Source: Janthinobacterium sp. 64 (lineage in GTDB: Bacteria > Pseudomonadota > Gammaproteobacteria > Burkholderiales > Burkholderiaceae_D). Taken from it: a stretch of DNA of 64,000 nucleotides. This document shows positions 26,912 through 36,279 of the stretch, piece after piece (the stretch's first letter is position 1; each line of letters begins with the position of its first letter). A program made the translations under genes and the position numbers. The DNA is taken from assembly GCF_002813325.1 (NCBI RefSeq), contig NZ_PHUG01000001.1:2542001-2606000 (forward strand), written 5' to 3'. The notes beneath the pieces are model-generated. The model had not been told where the DNA came from and searched no databases. It saw only the letters and a list, made by a program, of their open reading frames with translations.

Positions 26912-27829
26912 ATGGATAAATTGCGCAGCATGGAGATTTTTGTCGCCGTCGTCGATGCGGGCAGTTTCACGGCCGCCGCCGAGGCGTTCCAGATATCGCC
27001 CGTGATGGTGGGCAAGCACATCAAATACCTGGAAGAGCGGCTGGGTGCGCGGCTGCTGGCGCGCACGACGCGGCGGCAAAACCTGACGGAAATCGGCCAG
27101 CAATACGTGGAACAGTGCCGCCAGATCCTGGCCAGCATCCATGCGGCCGAACGGGGTGCGGAAGCCATGCGCACGGCGCCGCGCGGCAAGCTGAAGATCA
27201 CGGCGCCCGTGTCCTTCGGCAGCGAGTGCATCGCGCCGCTGATGGCCGACTACCTCAATGCGTATCCGGAAGTGAGCCTGGAATTGAACCTGAACGACAG
27301 GATGGTGGACCTGGTGGAAGAAGGATTCGATGCGGCCATCCGCATCGGCAAGCTGGAAGATTCCGCCATGGTGGCGCGCGTGCTGCGGCCGTATGCGATG
27401 GTGATCTGCGCCGCGCCCGCCTACCTGGCAAGACACGGCACGCCGCGCACGCCGGCCGACCTGGCGCGCCACGAATGCCTGGACTTCATGCAGTGGACGC
27501 GCCACGTGCGCTGGCGCCTGGCCAGGAGTGGCGACGACGACGGCAGCCCCGTGCGCGAGAGCCGCTTCCGCTCGAACAATGGGCAGGCGCTGCGCGTGGC
27601 GGCCCTGCACGGCTTCGGCATCGTCATGCAGGCGGAAATCCTGATGGCTGGCGATATCGCCGCCGGCAGACTGGTGCCGCTGCTGGCCGACTACGTGCCG
27701 GCGCCGCGCCCCATGCACCTCGTGTATGCGCGCGACCGCCAGCCCACACCCAAGCTGACGACCTTCATCGATTTTCTGCTGGAACGCTACGGGCCGGCGG
27801 CGACACCGCCACCGGCCACGCTCACGTAA
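26912..27829 (+). CDS. LysR family transcriptional regulator
   Basis: A 305-residue LTTR. The N-terminal winged HTH (residues 1-60) reads MDKLRSMEIFVAVVDAGSFT, then AAAEAFQISPVMVGKHIKYLE, the CrgA-like branch. The effector domain follows (RGKLKITAPVSFGSECIAP). AGGG precedes the ATG. It is divergent from the SDR-like gene and probably controls that gene and itself through the shared 112-bp region. Confidence 0.92.
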   Translation: MDKLRSMEIFVAVVDAGSFTAAAEAFQISPVMVGKHIKYLEERLGARLLARTTRRQNLTEIGQQYVEQCRQILASIHAAERGAEAMRTAPRGKLKITAPVSFGSECIAPLMADYLNAYPEVSLELNLNDRMVDLVEEGFDAAIRIGKLEDSAMVARVLRPYAMVICAAPAYLARHGTPRTPADLARHECLDFMQWTRHVRWRLARSGDDDGSPVRESRFRSNNGQALRVAALHGFGIVMQAEILMAGDIAAGRLVPLLADYVPAPRPMHLVYARDRQPTPKLTTFIDFLLERYGPAATPPPATLT

Positions 27830-27838
27830 TCGTCGTGC

Positions 27839-29311
27839 CTAGTTCACCTTCGCTGCGGGCGCGGACGCCAGCCTGGCCAGCTCGCCTTCCGGCTGCCAGC
27901 CGGCGCCCAAGGAGCGCGCCACGGCAACGGTGGCCAGCAAGCGCTGGGTCTTGATCTGCGCGGCGGCGCGGTCCGCGGCCAGTGAGCTGCGCTGCGCATC
28001 CGTCACATCGAGGTAGGTCGAGATGCCGCGCTCGTAGCGCGTGCGCGCCACCAGGTAGGCGCGCGCCGCCGCTGCCTGCGACAGGGCTTGCGCATCGCCC
28101 TGCAACTGGCGCTGCTCCACGTCGGACAGCGCATCTTCCACTTCGCGCAAGGCCGTCAGCAGCTTCGTTTCATGGTTCGCCACGGCTTCCGCATAGCGCG
28201 CCTTGGACAGGTCCAGGTTGGCCTGGTTGCGGCCGCCGTCGAAGATCGGCAGGGACAGGGCCAGCGGGCCAAAGCTGAACTGGCGCGAACCGCCCTGCGC
28301 CAGGTCGCGCAGTTTTTCCGACGCGTAGCCGAAATTGCCCGTCAATTGCAGCGTCGGATAAAACGCGCCTTCGGCCACGCCCACTTGCGCGTTCGCCGCG
28401 CGCAGGCCCGCCACGCTGGAAACGAGGTCCGGGCGGTGCGACAGCAGGCTGGCCGGCAGACCGACAGGGATACCTGGCGGCAGCGGCAAGGCCGAGGGAT
28501 CAGCGGCCACCGGCAATTGCAGCGCCGACGGCGGCTTGCCCGTCAGGGTGGCCAGGCTGTTTTCCAGCTGGTTGCGCTGGCGCTTGACTTCATGCAGGTC
28601 GGCCTGCGCGTTCGACAGTTCGACTTTCGCACGCGCCAGGTCCAGCTCATTCGTCAAGCCCGCATTGAAGCGCGCCTCGACCAGCTGGGCCGACTCGCGG
28701 CGCGTGTCCAAAGCCCCATTCAGAATCGCCATTTCCACATCGAGGCCGCGCAGCTGCCAGTAATTGCTGGCCACTTGCGACGACAGCATCAGCAGCACGC
28801 CGTCGCGGTCGGCCTGCGCCGCCAGCGCCTGCGAGTCAGCCGCTTCGACCATGCGTTTGACACGCCCCAGCAAGTCGACTTCATACGACAGCGAGCCACC
28901 CACGGAAAAATTATTGCCGCTGATGGAACGGTTGCCCAGGGCCAGGCCCTGCGAAGTGTTGGCCGAGGTGCGCGAGTTCGAGATGCCCGTGCTGACGTTC
29001 ACGCTCGGGCCCTGATTGGCACGCGCCGTACCGCTTTGCGCCAGCGCCTGCAGCAGGCGCTCGCCGGCCGCCTTGACGCTCGGATTGTCGCGCAGCGCGC
29101 TCTGTTCCAGGCGGTCCAGGGTGGCGTCGCCGTAGATGCGCCACCACTCTTTGGGTAGCTGGGCGGCGTCGGCCGCGGCTGCGCCATGGCGGAAGGTGTC
29201 GGCGCCGGCTACATTCGCCGGGGCGGTGAAATCCTGGCCCACGGTGCCGCAGGCGGACAGCGCCACGGTGAGGGAAGCGGCCAGCGCGATTTTCGTCAAT
29301 ACTGTTTGCAT
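27839..29311 (-). CDS. Outer-membrane efflux lipoprotein (NodT/OprM family)
   Basis: A 490-residue outer-membrane factor. The lipobox LSAC at residues 18-21 ends the signal sequence, so the mature protein is a lipoprotein. Two OEP repeats follow, each with the long helical hairpin and beta segments (SVNVSTGISNSRTSAN; YPTLQLTGNFGYASEKL). The ATG at 29311 has AAGAAGG upstream. It is the last gene of emrA-emrB-OMF, providing the outer channel of the pump. Confidence 0.93.
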   Translation of the reverse strand: MQTVLTKIALAASLTVALSACGTVGQDFTAPANVAGADTFRHGAAAADAAQLPKEWWRIYGDATLDRLEQSALRDNPSVKAAGERLLQALAQSGTARANQGPSVNVSTGISNSRTSANTSQGLALGNRSISGNNFSVGGSLSYEVDLLGRVKRMVEAADSQALAAQADRDGVLLMLSSQVASNYWQLRGLDVEMAILNGALDTRRESAQLVEARFNAGLTNELDLARAKVELSNAQADLHEVKRQRNQLENSLATLTGKPPSALQLPVAADPSALPLPPGIPVGLPASLLSHRPDLVSSVAGLRAANAQVGVAEGAFYPTLQLTGNFGYASEKLRDLAQGGSRQFSFGPLALSLPIFDGGRNQANLDLSKARYAEAVANHETKLLTALREVEDALSDVEQRQLQGDAQALSQAAAARAYLVARTRYERGISTYLDVTDAQRSSLAADRAAAQIKTQRLLATVAVARSLGAGWQPEGELARLASAPAAKVN

Positions 29312-29361
29312 GATGTATACCTTCTTGTTCTTGAGGTGCTGCACGTGCGGACTGTGGGCGG

Positions 29362-30960
29362 TCAATGACCGCCGCCACCGCCACCAGGGGCTTTGAGTTT
29401 GTCGGCCAGCCACAGGGGCACGATGCAGGCCAGCAGGATGGCGCCGACGAGGAAAAAGCCGTCGTTGTAGGCCATCACGTAGGCCTCGCGGCGCACGATG
29501 CCGTCGATCGCCTGCAAGGCCTGGTTGCCGGCCGTGACGGCATCATAGCCCTTGGCCATGAACGAGGACGTCAGCTGGTCGATGCGCAGCTGCGTGGCGC
29601 TGGAATACGCATTGATCGCTTCGCCCAGGCGCTGCGAGTGGAAATGCTCGCGCGTGCTCAGGGCCGTGGCCAGCAAGGCGATGCCGATCGAGCCACCGAG
29701 GTTGCGCGTCATGTTGAACAGGCTCGACGCGGACGCCATGTCTTTCGGCGCGATGCCCTTCATGGCGAAGTTCGACAGGGTCAGCATGACGAAGGGTTGG
29801 CCCAGCGCGCGCACCACCTGCGACCACAGCAGCTGGTCGTAGCCGGTGGATGCGTCCATATAGGCATTCATCATGCACGAGCCGCCGAACAGCAAGAGGC
29901 CGATCGAACACAGGATGCGGTTGTCCACCACGGACGACAGCTTGGCGACGAAGGGCATGATGAACAGCTGCGGCAAGCCCACCCACATGATGACTTCACC
30001 GATCTGCATCGGCGAATAGCCGGCGATCTGGCCCAGGAACAGGGGCAGCAAGAAGGCCGAGCCGTACAGGCCCATGCCCGTCACGGCCGACAGCACGGTG
30101 GCCACCAAAAAGTTGCGCTGGCCGTACAAGGCCAGGTTGACGAACGGCTCGGCGCGCGTGGCGCTGGTGACGACCCAGCCCAGGATGCCCGTCAGGGCCA
30201 GCGCGGCAAAGGCGATGATGAAACCCGAGTCGAACCAATCTTTCGAGTTGCCCTCTTCCAGGAAGATGGTCAGGCAACCGAGGCCCAGGGCCATGAAGAA
30301 GATGCCCAGCCAGTCGGCTTTCCAGAACAATTTGAGCTGCATCGGCTCCTTGTCCAGGCCATAGATCATGCCGGCGATCAGGAGCACGCCCGGCACCCAG
30401 TTGATGTAGAAGATCGAAGGCCAGCCATACAGCTCACTCAGATACCCGCCCAGGGTCGGGCCCATGGCCGGCGCCAGGGTGGCCGTCAGGCCGAAGATGG
30501 CCATGCCGACGGCACGCTTGGAAGCGGGCAGCTTGAGCATCACCAGCGTGAACGCCATCGGGATCAGTGCGCCGCCCGTGAACCCTTGCAGCATGCGGAA
30601 GACGATCATGCTTTCCAGGTTCCAGGCCGCCCCGCACAGGGTCGAGAACAGCAGGAAGAAGGCGGTGGTGCCGATCATGTAGGCACGCAAACCGAACACG
30701 CGCGCCAGCAGCGCGGTGAGCGGGATGACGATAATTTCCGCCACCAGGTAGGCCGTGGAAATCCACGAACCCTCTTCCTGGGTGGCCGACAGCGAGCCAA
30801 GGATATCCTTGAGCGAAGAGTTGGTGATCTGGATGTCGAGCACCGCCATGAAGGCGCCCAGCATGCCGGCGGCGACCGCCAGCCAGGTGCGCCCGGAGAC
30901 TTTCTCGTCGATCACGGGAAACGCTGGCGGCTTCGCCAGCGTGGTGGAGGGGCTGCTCAT
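29362..30960 (-). CDS. emrB: DHA2 family MFS efflux permease (EmrB type)
   Basis: A 532-residue drug:H+ antiporter with 14 hydrophobic segments. Diagnostic stretches are LDIQITNSSLKDILGSL in TM1, WISTAYLVAEIIVIPLTALLAR, and motif C-like GPTLGGYL. It starts six bases after the emrA stop and is followed by the outer-membrane factor gene, forming a tripartite pump. EmrB-type pumps export hydrophobic drugs and uncouplers; the substrate here is unknown. Confidence 0.94.
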   Translation of the reverse strand: MSSPSTTLAKPPAFPVIDEKVSGRTWLAVAAGMLGAFMAVLDIQITNSSLKDILGSLSATQEEGSWISTAYLVAEIIVIPLTALLARVFGLRAYMIGTTAFFLLFSTLCGAAWNLESMIVFRMLQGFTGGALIPMAFTLVMLKLPASKRAVGMAIFGLTATLAPAMGPTLGGYLSELYGWPSIFYINWVPGVLLIAGMIYGLDKEPMQLKLFWKADWLGIFFMALGLGCLTIFLEEGNSKDWFDSGFIIAFAALALTGILGWVVTSATRAEPFVNLALYGQRNFLVATVLSAVTGMGLYGSAFLLPLFLGQIAGYSPMQIGEVIMWVGLPQLFIMPFVAKLSSVVDNRILCSIGLLLFGGSCMMNAYMDASTGYDQLLWSQVVRALGQPFVMLTLSNFAMKGIAPKDMASASSLFNMTRNLGGSIGIALLATALSTREHFHSQRLGEAINAYSSATQLRIDQLTSSFMAKGYDAVTAGNQALQAIDGIVRREAYVMAYNDGFFLVGAILLACIVPLWLADKLKAPGGGGGGH

Positions 30961-30966
30961 GGAAGC

Positions 30967-32187
30967 TTAGCGGGTGGTGGTTTGGGCGGCGGGAGCGGGA
31001 GCGGAAACAGCGGCGTGGCGCGCGGCCGGCTCCTGGGCTGCATTAGGCTGATTCACTTCCACTTCGGCGATCACCGACATGCCCGGCACCAGGCGGCCAT
31101 TCATGGCCTTGATGTCTTGCGGCTGGAAGACGATTTTCACGGGCACGCGCTGGACGATCTTGGTGAAGTTGCCGGTGGCGTTATCGGCCGGCAGCAGCGC
31201 GAATTGCGCGCCCGAGGCAGGCGCGAAGCTGTCGACCGTGCCCACCAGTTTCTTGCCCGGCATGGCGTCGATCGTAACGTGCACGCTCTGGCCGCGGTGC
31301 AGATCGGCCAATTGGGTTTCCTTGAAGTTGGCGGTAACCCAGACGTTGTCTTGCACGATGGCCGTCAATTGCTGGCCAGGCTGCACGCGCATGCCCGTTT
31401 CCACGTTGCGCTTGCCGATACGGCCGGCGACGGGGGCCAGGATGCGGTTGTATTGCAGCTGCTGCTGCGCGTCTTTCAATTGCACGCGCAGCACGGCCAC
31501 TTGTGCCTTGGCCACGTCGCGCGCAGCTTGCGCCGCACCGATCTGCGCCTTGGCGGCCGAGGCGCTGTCGCGGCGCGCGGCCAGGTCGGCCACGGCGCTC
31601 GAACGGGCCGCGTTGGCGCCGTCGAGTTCCGCTTTCGAGACGGCTTTCATCTGGCTCGTATACAGCTGGCCATAGCGCTCCGCATCCTGTTTTGCGCGCA
31701 GCAGTTGCGCATCGGCTTGCGCCACTTGCGCCTGGGCGGCGCTCGCTTGCGCCTGCACTTGGGCGATCTGCGCGTCCGCTTGCAGCACTTGCTGCTCGGC
31801 GCTGGCGATCTGCGCGGCGATCTGCTCGGTTTTCACGCGCTGGTCGAACGGGTCGAGTTCAGCGATCACGTCGCCCTCTTTCACCATTTGATTGTCGTCG
31901 ATGAAAACCTTGGTGACGACGCCGGAAATGCGCGCCGACACGGGGTGCACGTGGCCGGCCACATAGGCGTTTTCTGTTTCCACGAAATAGTGGCTGCGGT
32001 ACCACATGCGGGCGCCAGCGCCCAGGGCAACCAGGACGATCAGGCCGGCGATGATTTTCACGCGATTGTTAGGTGGTGCGGAGCTGGCGGCAGCGGCGGG
32101 TGCGGAAGGTGCGGAAGGTGCGGCAGGGGCCGCGGGTGGGACGGCACTCAGCACCTTGTGCTCAGCTTGGCCTGGCTGGTTGGACAT
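30967..32187 (-). CDS. emrA: HlyD/EmrA family periplasmic adaptor of the efflux pump
   Basis: A 406-residue membrane-fusion protein. A short cytoplasmic Pro/Ala-rich N terminus is followed by one membrane segment (about residues 50-70, IIAGLIVLVALGAG), the lipoyl half-motif YVAGHVHPVSARISGVV, a long Ala/Gln-rich coiled-coil hairpin, and the second lipoyl half IGKRNVETGMRVQPGQ. The start at 32187 is selected by GGAG five bases upstream. First gene of the efflux operon, divergent from a TetR gene. Confidence 0.93.
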   Translation of the reverse strand: MSNQPGQAEHKVLSAVPPAAPAAPSAPSAPAAAASSAPPNNRVKIIAGLIVLVALGAGARMWYRSHYFVETENAYVAGHVHPVSARISGVVTKVFIDDNQMVKEGDVIAELDPFDQRVKTEQIAAQIASAEQQVLQADAQIAQVQAQASAAQAQVAQADAQLLRAKQDAERYGQLYTSQMKAVSKAELDGANAARSSAVADLAARRDSASAAKAQIGAAQAARDVAKAQVAVLRVQLKDAQQQLQYNRILAPVAGRIGKRNVETGMRVQPGQQLTAIVQDNVWVTANFKETQLADLHRGQSVHVTIDAMPGKKLVGTVDSFAPASGAQFALLPADNATGNFTKIVQRVPVKIVFQPQDIKAMNGRLVPGMSVIAEVEVNQPNAAQEPAARHAAVSAPAPAAQTTTR

Positions 32188-32199
32188 ACTCGCTCCGAA

Positions 32200-32221
32200 A
32201 ATGAAATGATATAGGTTCATT
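32200..32221. promoter_or_regulatory. Operator 1 in the emrA/tetR intergenic region
   Basis: AATGAA-N10-TTCATT, 13 bases upstream of the emrA start. It has the same architecture as the site at 32250 and is probably bound by the divergent TetR protein. Confidence 0.6.
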
Positions 32222-32249
32222 ATTGGGCAAAGAAAAGCCAAAGTCAAGA

Positions 32250-32271
32250 AATGAAACGATTGCATTTCATT
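32250..32271. promoter_or_regulatory. Operator 2 in the emrA/tetR intergenic region
   Basis: AATGAA-N10-TTCATT again, exactly 50 bases from operator 1. The match extends to AAATGAAA / TTTCATTT. The spacing of about five helical turns would put both dimers on one DNA face. Confidence 0.65.
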
Positions 32272-32331
32272 TTAATTTGCACTACAGTGTGAGCCATCAC
32301 TAACCTCCCAACTTATAAAGAGACCCAGACC

Positions 32332-33048
32332 ATGTCCGATCCCGGCCTCAGCGATACCTTGCCTACCACGACAGAATCCGACGCCGCCCAGGAGCTTTCC
32401 TGCTGCGGCAAGCCAGCCGGCCGCCCGCGCGCGGCCGACATGGAAGCGCGCATGGAAAACCTGCTGCACACGGCCGGCTGCCTGTTTCTGGAAAAAGGGT
32501 ATGGGAAGGTGAGTCTGGAAATGATCGCCCGCGAAGCCCATGTGGCCGTGCGCACGATTTATGTGAAGTTTGGCGGCAAGGCTGGCTTGTTCAATGCCGT
32601 GGTGGAATTGCGCCGCGCCGCCTACTTCTCGACCATGCCGGCACTGGAAACGGATATGCGGCCCCTGCCCACCATCCTGGGCGAGTTCGGCCTGCTGTTC
32701 GTGCAGCTCGTCACCATGCCGGCGGCGATCCGCCTCAATCGCATGGTGGTGGCCGAAGCGGCCACGCATCCGGAACTGGCGGAAACGTTTTACAAAGTGG
32801 GACCGGGACAGACGCGCGAGATGCTGACCAAATTTTTCAGCCGTCCCGACATCGCACCGCTGTTTCGCGCGGAGCTGACGCCCTCCATCCTGGCGCTGCA
32901 CCTGCTCAATTGCCTGCTGGGCGACCAGATGTCGCGCCTGCTGTTTCCGCCACAAGCGCAACCGGACGTGGCGCAATTGCGCGCCAAGGTGGCGGTCAGT
33001 CTCAACCTGTTCCTGCGCGGCACCTTGCACCAGCCGCTGGCGGACTGA
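32332..33048 (+). CDS. TetR family transcriptional regulator of the efflux operon
   Basis: A 238-residue TetR/AcrR-type repressor. The DNA-binding domain lies at about residues 38-85: AGCLFLEKGYGKVSLEMIAREA, then VAVRTIYVKFGGKAGLFNAV. The C-terminal part fits the AefR-like C-terminal domain (RLNRMVVAEAATHPELAETFY). A 37-residue N-terminal extension containing SCCGKPAGRPR precedes the HTH. It is divergent from emrA, with paired operators between them. Confidence 0.92.
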   Translation: MSDPGLSDTLPTTTESDAAQELSCCGKPAGRPRAADMEARMENLLHTAGCLFLEKGYGKVSLEMIAREAHVAVRTIYVKFGGKAGLFNAVVELRRAAYFSTMPALETDMRPLPTILGEFGLLFVQLVTMPAAIRLNRMVVAEAATHPELAETFYKVGPGQTREMLTKFFSRPDIAPLFRAELTPSILALHLLNCLLGDQMSRLLFPPQAQPDVAQLRAKVAVSLNLFLRGTLHQPLAD

Positions 33049-33071
33049 CGCGCGAAGGCTGGCTGCGAACG

Positions 33072-34247
33072 TCAGCCAGGGCGGCTGCAGTCTTGCGGCA
33101 GCGCCACGTCGGCAGATGCCTCATTCAAGCCCAGCGCACGCAGGAAAGGCTGGACCGCTGACGTGGCATCCAAGCCAAGTGAAGACTCACTTCCATCATG
33201 CCGTTCCGGGCCATAGCGCATCAGGTCGAACGAGGTTTCAAAGCGCTGCGCCAGAAAATAGGTGCGGAAATAATCGAAGGAAAACGCCACCTGTCCATCG
33301 GTCCGCAGCAGCAAGCCCTGTGCATACAGCGGCGCCAGCCAGTCCCCGGCCGCCATGCTCCAGCCCTTCACAGCGCAATAGTCGCTGGCAAAACGCTGCA
33401 GTTCCGCTTCGCCGAGGAAGACGGTCTTGGCTTCGAACATCACGAATGCCAGTTCGATCAGGAATTCACGCGCATCGGCAGCCATGCCGGCGCCCTCATG
33501 CAGCTGCCCGCCCGCATGACCCAGCAAGCCATCGAGATAAGCGCGCTCGCCTGCCAGCTGCGGCAACAAGGTGGCAAACACGTACTCGGCATCCACCTGC
33601 CCCGTTTCCTGTCCATTCGGCGTGTACAGTACCGACAGGGCGAAGTGCTTGCTCACGTCGTCGAACTCGCGCAGCGACACCGTCCACTGCGTGCCTGCCG
33701 CGCCGCCATCGGCCGCAGCCTCGCTTGTACCGAACTCGAGCACGGAAAACGCCGCCATCTGGCCATGCGCACCGTACAGGCTGCCGGGATTGCTCTTGAA
33801 CAGGATGCCCAGCGACTTCATCAGTGAACTGGCATCGCCCGTATGCTGGTGGCCGTGGAACACGGCGTGGATATTCTTGTACTGCGCGCGCTGCTCGGCA
33901 CTGGCGTGCTCATCGGCGGAGAAAAAACTGAAGCCCGCATTGCCCAGCGCCGCCGCGGCAACGCCCTGCGCGCGGCTGCCCGGCACCAGGTAGTAACGCG
34001 CACCGGGCAAGCTGGCCGCCTGCAGCAGGGGCCGCAGGAAGTATTCGTAGACATACACGGGCGTCGTGCCGGCACAGGCGTCGGGCGCCACCAGCTGGCC
34101 CGTGAAGAAAATCGCATCGATCTGCTTGCCCGCCGCCAGGATAGCGGCCACATCCTGATACAAGGCATGCAGCATCACGGCTTGCTCTTGCTCGTCAGCC
34201 CGGCGCAAGCGGACGTCGGCGATATGAAGGGCGGTAAATTTTTTCAT
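33072..34247 (-). CDS. Degenerate metallophosphoesterase with STAND-like C-terminal segment
   Basis: A 391-residue protein. Residues 1-175 align in order with calcineurin-like phosphoesterase landmarks: LHIADVRL where LHLSDLHF is expected, DAIFFTGQLV for GDLV, VPGSRAQG for VPGNHD, and an intact FHGHQHTGD. Most metal ligands are therefore replaced; only the GHxH site remains. Residues 190-391 are helical and end in AFSFDYFRTYFLAQRFE, which resembles the C-terminal region of NACHT/STAND proteins that carry an N-terminal phosphoesterase. The NTPase that should lie between is absent. The frame is intact, GC content is normal, and the gene is a monocistron. Function unknown. Confidence 0.7.
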   Translation of the reverse strand: MKKFTALHIADVRLRRADEQEQAVMLHALYQDVAAILAAGKQIDAIFFTGQLVAPDACAGTTPVYVYEYFLRPLLQAASLPGARYYLVPGSRAQGVAAAALGNAGFSFFSADEHASAEQRAQYKNIHAVFHGHQHTGDASSLMKSLGILFKSNPGSLYGAHGQMAAFSVLEFGTSEAAADGGAAGTQWTVSLREFDDVSKHFALSVLYTPNGQETGQVDAEYVFATLLPQLAGERAYLDGLLGHAGGQLHEGAGMAADAREFLIELAFVMFEAKTVFLGEAELQRFASDYCAVKGWSMAAGDWLAPLYAQGLLLRTDGQVAFSFDYFRTYFLAQRFETSFDLMRYGPERHDGSESSLGLDATSAVQPFLRALGLNEASADVALPQDCSRPG

Positions 34248-34451
34248 CGTTGCAAAATTCTCTCAATACAGCGGAATTTGACCGAACCCCACGCTGGCAA
34301 CATTCCTGGAAAAATCACACGCTTCCGTTGAAGCAAAAGCAAAACATGGTGACAGACCTCCATTCTGCCACTTTTTCCACACGGCAATACTCACCAATTT
34401 TCACAAGACGCCGCCGCGCCACGTTTTACTATGCCGCAGGTCAATGGAAAT

Positions 34452-34478
34452 AAAAAAACCGGGAACATGTCCCGGTTT
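34452..34478 (-). terminator. Terminator of the pyruvate dehydrogenase operon
   Basis: AAACCGGGA-ACATG-TCCCGGTTT, a 9-bp stem with a 5-nt loop, is followed on the minus strand by a T run (A tract 34452-34458), 25 bases after lpdA. Confidence 0.9.
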
Positions 34479-34502
34479 CTTGTACTGAAAGTTAACTCTT
34501 TA

Positions 34503-36269
34503 TCAGCGCTTGCGCGGCGGCGGCAAGTCCGTGCACACGCCTTCGTACACTTCGGCGGCCATACCGATCGACTCGCCCAGGGTCGGGTGCGGGTGGATGG
34601 TCTTGCCGATGTCGGTGCCGTCGCAGCCCATTTCGATGGCCAGGGCGATTTCACCGATCATGTCGCCCGCATGCGTGCCGACGATGGTGCCGCCGATGAT
34701 GCGGTGCGTTTCCGCATCGAACAGCAGCTTGGTGAAGCCCTCGGCGCGGCCGTTGGCAACGGCGCGGCCCGAAGCTGCCCACGGGAAGTGGCCCTTCTCG
34801 ACCTTGATGCCCTTGGCTTTCGCTTCGTCTTCCGTGATGCCGGCCCATGCCACTTCCGGATCCGTGTAGGCGACCGATGGGATCACCTTGACGTCGAAGT
34901 GCGACTTCTGGCCGGAAGCGGCTTCCGCTGCCACGTGGGCTTCATGCACGGCCTTGTGCGCCAGCATCGGCTGGCCCACCAAATCGCCGATGGCGAAGAT
35001 GTTCGGCACGTTGGTGCGCATCTGGCTGTCGACGTTGATGAATCCGCGGTCCGTCACCTGCACGCCGGCCTTGTCGGCGGCCAGCTTCTTGCCGTTCGGG
35101 CTGCGGCCCACGGCCACCAATACCAGATCATAGATCTGTGGCGCTGGCGCCGTGGCACCCGCTTCGGCCGCTTCGAACGTGACCTTGATGCCTTCCGGCA
35201 GCGCTTCCACCGCGACCGTCTTGGTCTTGGTCATGATGTTGTCGAAGCGCTTCTCGTTGAACTTCTGCCACACCTTGACGGCGTCGCGGTCCGCGCCCTG
35301 CATCAGGCCATCCATCATTTCGACCACGTCGATGCGCGCACCGAAGGTCGAATAAACAGTCGCCATTTCCAGGCCGATGATGCCGCCGCCGATGACCAGC
35401 ATGCGTTTCGGGATCTGGCGCAATTCCAGCGCGCCCGTCGAATCGACGATGCGCGGGTCTTCCGGCACGAAGGGCAGTTTTACCACGGACGAACCGGCCG
35501 CGATGATCGCTTGCTTGAACTGCACGACTTTTTTCGAGCCGTCGCCTGCCGTCACTTCGATGTGGTTCGCTGAGAGGAACTGGCCCACGCCCGTCACCAC
35601 TTGCGTCTTGCGCGCCTTGGCCATGCCGGCCAGACCGCCCGTCATGTTCTTGATCACGCCTTCCTTGTACGCGCGTACCTGGTCGATGTCGATGGTCGGC
35701 TTGGCAAACGTCACGCCCGTGTTGGACATGTGCGACGTTTCATCGATCACGGAAGCGACGTGCAGCAGCGCCTTCGACGGGATGCAGCCCACGTTCAGGC
35801 ACACGCCGCCCAGGGTGGCGTAGCGTTCGACGATGACCGTCGACATGCCCAGGTCGGCCGCGCGGAACGCCGCCGAATAGCCGCCAGGACCGCCGCCCAG
35901 CACCATCATGTCGACGTCGATGTCGACCTGGCCGCTGTAATTGCCGGCCGGGATGGCGGCAACAGGAGCTGCAGCAGCTGCCGGAGCGGCTGCAGCAGGC
36001 GCAGGAGCGGCTACTGGGGCAGCTGCGCCTTCAGCCGCTTCCACCACCAGCAGCGCACTGCCTTCGGCAATCTTGTCGCCGACCTTGACTTTGACTTCCT
36101 TGACGATGCCGGCGTGGGTCGACGGAATCTCCATGCTGGCCTTGTCCGATTCGACCGTGATCAGGGACTGGTCCACCTTGATGGTGTCGCCGACCTTGAC
36201 CATCAGTTCGATGACTTCGACTTCCTTGAAGTCGCCGATATTCGGTACTTTTACCTCTACTGTGCTCAT
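34503..36269 (-). CDS. lpdA: Dihydrolipoamide dehydrogenase (E3) with N-terminal lipoyl domain
   Basis: A 588-residue E3 flavoprotein. Residues 1-80 form a lipoyl domain with the modified Lys in [10 protein letters not shown], and an Ala/Pro linker follows. Then come the FAD motif [11 protein letters not shown], the redox disulfide [13 protein letters not shown], the NAD motif [10 protein letters not shown], and the C-terminal dimerisation domain with HPHPTLGES holding the catalytic His and Glu. E3 enzymes with their own lipoyl domain are typical of the PDH operons of beta-proteobacteria and Neisseria. AAGGAG precedes the ATG. Third gene of aceE-aceF-lpdA. Confidence 0.97.
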   Translation of the reverse strand: MSTVEVKVPNIGDFKEVEVIELMVKVGDTIKVDQSLITVESDKASMEIPSTHAGIVKEVKVKVGDKIAEGSALLVVEAAEGAAAPVAAPAPAAAAPAAAAAPVAAIPAGNYSGQVDIDVDMMVLGGGPGGYSAAFRAADLGMSTVIVERYATLGGVCLNVGCIPSKALLHVASVIDETSHMSNTGVTFAKPTIDIDQVRAYKEGVIKNMTGGLAGMAKARKTQVVTGVGQFLSANHIEVTAGDGSKKVVQFKQAIIAAGSSVVKLPFVPEDPRIVDSTGALELRQIPKRMLVIGGGIIGLEMATVYSTFGARIDVVEMMDGLMQGADRDAVKVWQKFNEKRFDNIMTKTKTVAVEALPEGIKVTFEAAEAGATAPAPQIYDLVLVAVGRSPNGKKLAADKAGVQVTDRGFINVDSQMRTNVPNIFAIGDLVGQPMLAHKAVHEAHVAAEAASGQKSHFDVKVIPSVAYTDPEVAWAGITEDEAKAKGIKVEKGHFPWAASGRAVANGRAEGFTKLLFDAETHRIIGGTIVGTHAGDMIGEIALAIEMGCDGTDIGKTIHPHPTLGESIGMAAEVYEGVCTDLPPPRKR

Positions 36270-36279
36270 GAATCGCTCC

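Noticed and set aside
29365..32214. 949-codon open frame opposite the Emr efflux genes
   Set aside because: Antisense shadow rich in Gln, His, Arg and Gly with no recognisable domain; the minus-strand genes are unambiguous.
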